Shown one piece after another: positions 4,997 through 7,177 of a DNA stretch of 7,177 nt. The notes under the pieces are model-generated. The model made no database searches. It had not been told where the DNA came from and saw nothing but the letters and a program-made list of their open reading frames with translations. The position numbers were made by a program, and so were the translations under genes. Origin of the DNA: Lysobacterales bacterium (GTDB lineage: Bacteria; Pseudomonadota; Gammaproteobacteria; Xanthomonadales; Marinicellaceae); contig JALWML010000081.1 of the NCBI GenBank assembly GCA_027083915.1, positions 1 through 7,177 on the forward strand, written 5' to 3'. The first letter of the stretch is position 1. The number at the start of each line of letters is the position of its first letter.

Positions 4997-5572
4997 TTAT
5001 TCTTTCTCCGTTTTTTGATTTTGTAAAAAGACTTTTCTATGTGTAAAAAACAAATATACATAATGTATGCCGCTACTAACAGTGAAGATAGTCACTAAAT
5101 AAATTAATCCATTAAGAATATTTTCATTAAATTGATAAATAGAATAATGAGCCAACATAACCACAATTAATAGAATTTGCAATGCAGTATTAGTTTTACT
5201 CAAAAAACTTGGTTGCACTTTTTGCATTTTATCGATGGTAAAATGATAAAAAGTTGTGCCCGTAACGATGATGACATCGCGAGCAAGAACAATGATTAAT
5301 AACCAGTTTGGGATAATATTTTGTACGGCAAATACTAAAAAGCAACACAACATCATAAACTTGTCTGCCAGCGGATCTAAGATTCCGCCAAGCCAACCTT
5401 CCCAGCCATATCGCTTGGCTAAAAATCCATCAAGCAAATCTGAAAACCCAGCTGCCATGGCAATATATAAAGCCACTTCGTAGTTTTTTTCTAACATAAA
5501 CCACACCAAAGGTATCATCGCAAAGATACGTGCGAAAGTTATGGCATTGGGAATGTGTCTATACCAGTTCAT
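4997..5572 (-). CDS. CDP-alcohol phosphatidyltransferase (PgsA-like)
   Basis: These integral membrane enzymes transfer a phosphatidyl group from CDP-diacylglycerol to an alcohol; for PgsA this is glycerol-3-phosphate, the committed step to phosphatidylglycerol and cardiolipin. The protein has 191 residues (E. coli PgsA: 182). The catalytic signature D-x2-D-G-x2-A-R-x8-G-x3-D-x3-D is present as D45, D48, G49, A52, G62, D66 and D70, with Lys53 in place of the usual Arg. The four metal-binding Asp are intact, so activity is expected. The N-terminus WYRHIPNAITFARI (3-16) is also typical. About five hydrophobic segments can be seen. Its ATG overlaps the stop of the DUF2066 gene (ATGA), and its stop abuts the permease start. 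I leave the symbol blank because a second, true pgsA may exist elsewhere and the acceptor alcohol cannot be read from sequence. Confidence 0.88.
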   Translation of the reverse strand: MNWYRHIPNAITFARIFAMIPLVWFMLEKNYEVALYIAMAAGFSDLLDGFLAKRYGWEGWLGGILDPLADKFMMLCCFLVFAVQNIIPNWLLIIVLARDVIIVTGTTFYHFTIDKMQKVQPSFLSKTNTALQILLIVVMLAHYSIYQFNENILNGLIYLVTIFTVSSGIHYVYLFFTHRKVFLQNQKTEKE

Positions 5573-6666
5573 AAGTTATTATATGAAAAGACCAACTGAT
5601 TGATAGACTCTTGAGTAATTGGCAAGAGTGTTTTATCACGGTTAATCATTGATAAAAATGACTTGCTTGTTACGGTTAATTCACAGGTTAAAACCAATTG
5701 ATTGCGAGTCGCCGAAACAATGGTTGAAGAGTCAATAACGGATAAACGTTCCAAATAATCTTGTACCGTCAAGATATCATCATAGCTTGATAAGTTGTTA
5801 ATGACTATCTGAATGGTATGGCGTTGAATATTGGCACTGTCAATTTTAAATTGTTGAGCAAATTTCTGACTTAAGTCTTCAAATACTGAATACAATAACC
5901 CACCTACATCTCCTGTTACATCACTAAAGTGTCGCACGGAAAAATCTTCATTTCCGTAGGCATAACCCGAACGGACTTTTATTTCCTCTGGCTTGTTATC
6001 AATTGATAACAATAGATTATGAGAGACATAATAACGACCTTGCGCTTGCTTTTGCGCTTCAAATGATAAGGATTTAATTGATTGGGGCGAGACATTTATA
6101 ACATCGACTTCATCCATCTTTGGGAAAACAATGTTAATTCCCATGACTTGAGCCCACTGTTTTATCCAGTACATGACAATTTCATCATCATAAGCATAGG
6201 ATAACTCTGATTGACTTGGGTCTTTATTTTCAACAACCCATGCCATGACTTTTTCACGATTTTTCGGCAAAACAGAAAAATGAGCATCTGCAATGACCTT
6301 ATCAATAAACTTTTCTTGCATGACCGCATAGAACCAATAGTGATATGGACTATCTTCAGACAAGTACTTGTTTTCAATCTTTTCCACATAGGAACGTTTT
6401 AAACCTGATTTAATGTTTGCTTCAAGAAAAACAGGGTTATTCAAAACATCAGAAAAAGTCTCACCCGTATTATTAACCACAATTTGAGCAAAAACCTGCT
6501 TAAGTTTCAATGTATCATTAAGGATGGTGTCATCAACCAGTATCGCACTTTTTGCTCTATCAAAAGAAGCAGCATTAGCGCAAAAGATGCTAAACAGTAA
6601 TATCCCAATCAGTGTATTTTTCAAAAACAAAACAATCCTCATAATTTTAGCTGTACTGCTGTCCAT
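5569..6666 (-). CDS. DUF2066 domain exported protein
   Basis: This 365-residue protein matches the DUF2066 pattern known from gammaproteobacteria, where members often lie near purM and hda. An N-terminal hydrophobic stretch (about 10-29) ending FCANA-AS looks like a signal peptide with cleavage near A32, so it is probably periplasmic. Family-like blocks are REKVMAWVVENKDPS (about 137-151), WAQVMGINIVFPKMDEVD (near 171-188), AQGRYYVSHNLLLSI (near 208-222) and the C-terminal segment LSSYDDILTVQDYLERLSVI (starting near 293). No catalytic residues are apparent and the function of the family is not established. The ATG at 6666 is preceded by AGGG four nt away, whereas the ATG at 6642 has no RBS, so the longer form is preferred. 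It is the first gene of the apparent four-gene operon and is divergent from carA; I see no convincing promoter for it in the 141-bp intergenic region. Confidence 0.8.
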   Translation of the reverse strand: MDSSTAKIMRIVLFLKNTLIGILLFSIFCANAASFDRAKSAILVDDTILNDTLKLKQVFAQIVVNNTGETFSDVLNNPVFLEANIKSGLKRSYVEKIENKYLSEDSPYHYWFYAVMQEKFIDKVIADAHFSVLPKNREKVMAWVVENKDPSQSELSYAYDDEIVMYWIKQWAQVMGINIVFPKMDEVDVINVSPQSIKSLSFEAQKQAQGRYYVSHNLLLSIDNKPEEIKVRSGYAYGNEDFSVRHFSDVTGDVGGLLYSVFEDLSQKFAQQFKIDSANIQRHTIQIVINNLSSYDDILTVQDYLERLSVIDSSTIVSATRNQLVLTCELTVTSKSFLSMINRDKTLLPITQESINQLVFSYNNL

Positions 6667-6747
6667 TATCCCTAATTGTTGCTCATAAATAAAGCCCAGA
6701 GATAAAACTGCCTATAAATAGTAATTTGTTTAGACTCGTGTGCACAG

Positions 6748-6776
6748 TTGAGTTAAAATGCCCATCCAGCTATAAA
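6748..6776 (+). promoter_or_regulatory. Candidate sigma70 promoter of carA
   Basis: TTGAGT (6748-6753) and TATAAA (6771-6776) are spaced exactly 17 bp, predicting a start near 6783 and a leader of about 25 nt. An 8-bp palindrome TGTGCACA (6739-6746) sits just upstream of the -35 box and might bind a regulator. No ARG box or attenuator is visible. The same region must serve the divergent DUF2066 operon. Confidence 0.6.
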
Positions 6777-6807
6777 ACACTATAAATCACTCAATAGACA
6801 AAAAATT

Positions 6808-7177
6808 ATGCACGAATCCACCTTAGATTCTGTTCTTTTTGCTGGACAAAATAAAGCAATACTCGCCCTTGAAGATGGTACTATTTTTTCGGGAATTTCC
6901 ATTGGTTTTCAAGATAACAGCGTTGGTGAAATTGTTTTCAACACCGCCATGACGGGTTATCAAGAAATTTTAACCGATCCATCCTACGCACAACAAATCG
7001 TCACATTGACTTATGTACACATTGGCAATACGGGTTGCAATACCGCCGATGTTGAGTCTGAAAAATTACATGTGCGTGGTTTGGTGATTCGTGATTTACC
7101 CAAAACAGCCAGTTCATGGCGTAATCAAATTGCTTTAGATAAATATTTAGAAAATAATAAAATTGTCGGCATTGCCA
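6808..7177 (+). CDS. carA: Carbamoyl phosphate synthase small subunit, 5' part
   Basis: The frame is open to the window end (123 codons plus one base), about a third of the usual 370-390 residues, and is the N-terminal domain of CarA. CarA is the glutaminase subunit that releases ammonia from glutamine for CarB, giving carbamoyl phosphate for arginine and pyrimidine synthesis. Recognisable blocks are ALEDGTIFSG (20-29), GEIVFNTAMTGYQEILTDPS (40-59), QQIVTLTY (62-69), HIGNTG (71-76), GLVIRDLP (91-98) and ASSWRN (101-106). In the usual LTYPHIGN motif the Pro is Val70 here. The N-terminus is about ten residues longer than E. coli CarA. No clear Shine-Dalgarno precedes the ATG, but no alternative start fits better. 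The glutaminase domain lies outside the window; carB is expected downstream but not seen. Confidence 0.93.
   Translation, partial: MHESTLDSVLFAGQNKAILALEDGTIFSGISIGFQDNSVGEIVFNTAMTGYQEILTDPSYAQQIVTLTYVHIGNTGCNTADVESEKLHVRGLVIRDLPKTASSWRNQIALDKYLENNKIVGIA

Noticed and set aside
6211..6402. Plus-strand and alternate-frame ORFs inside the DUF2066 gene
   Set aside because: They are shadows of the DUF2066 coding frame; no signals of their own.

Overview
The window is a stretch of an AT-rich gammaproteobacterial chromosome. Its housekeeping half resembles gammaproteobacteria: a DnaA-regulatory Hda gene beside a PerM-type permease, a DUF2066 protein, a short 4.5S-type SRP RNA without an Alu domain, and carA. 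The low GC, the IS debris and the DUF1566 genes would fit a marine or sulfur-oxidiser/symbiont-type lineage, but that placement is inference only; I cannot name a species.

Layout. (1) Positions 1-1460, plus strand: a promoter and two tandem DUF1566 (Lcl C-terminal-like) exported proteins, the first with a cleavable signal peptide and the second a lipoprotein, closed by a strong hairpin. (2) 1461-2266: mobile-element debris. It holds short repeats sharing the core TACTGACCCC and a 5'-truncated IS3-family element. The OrfB fragment of that element keeps the whole D,D(35)E catalytic core and a good right end, but lacks orfA, the N-terminal DNA-binding part and a clear left end. (3) 2267-2880, minus strand: a very AT-rich orphan unit with a TATAAT promoter box, a 32-codon reading frame interrupted by one frame change, and a 137-residue three-helix membrane protein two bases behind it. 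(4) 2883-3000: an imperfect palindrome of about 110 bp that no recognised gene explains. (5) 3009-3149, minus strand: the SRP RNA gene ffs, with a near-consensus promoter whose -35 box lies inside the last codons of hda. (6) 3139-6666, minus strand: a tightly packed apparent operon of DUF2066 protein, CDP-alcohol phosphatidyltransferase, AI-2E/PerM family permease and hda, joined by overlaps or zero spacing. (7) 6667-7177: a divergent intergenic region with a good carA promoter and the 5' part of carA, which runs off the window.

How it works together: the right half is core genome (phospholipid synthesis, a membrane permease, replication-initiation control, protein targeting, carbamoyl phosphate synthesis). 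The left half, up to about 2880, looks accessory. The boundary lies just beyond ffs, at the unexplained palindrome. I found no CRISPR array, tRNA or recognisable defence system. The least explained items are the palindrome at 2883-3000 and the frame-broken small ORF plus membrane protein at 2306-2819.
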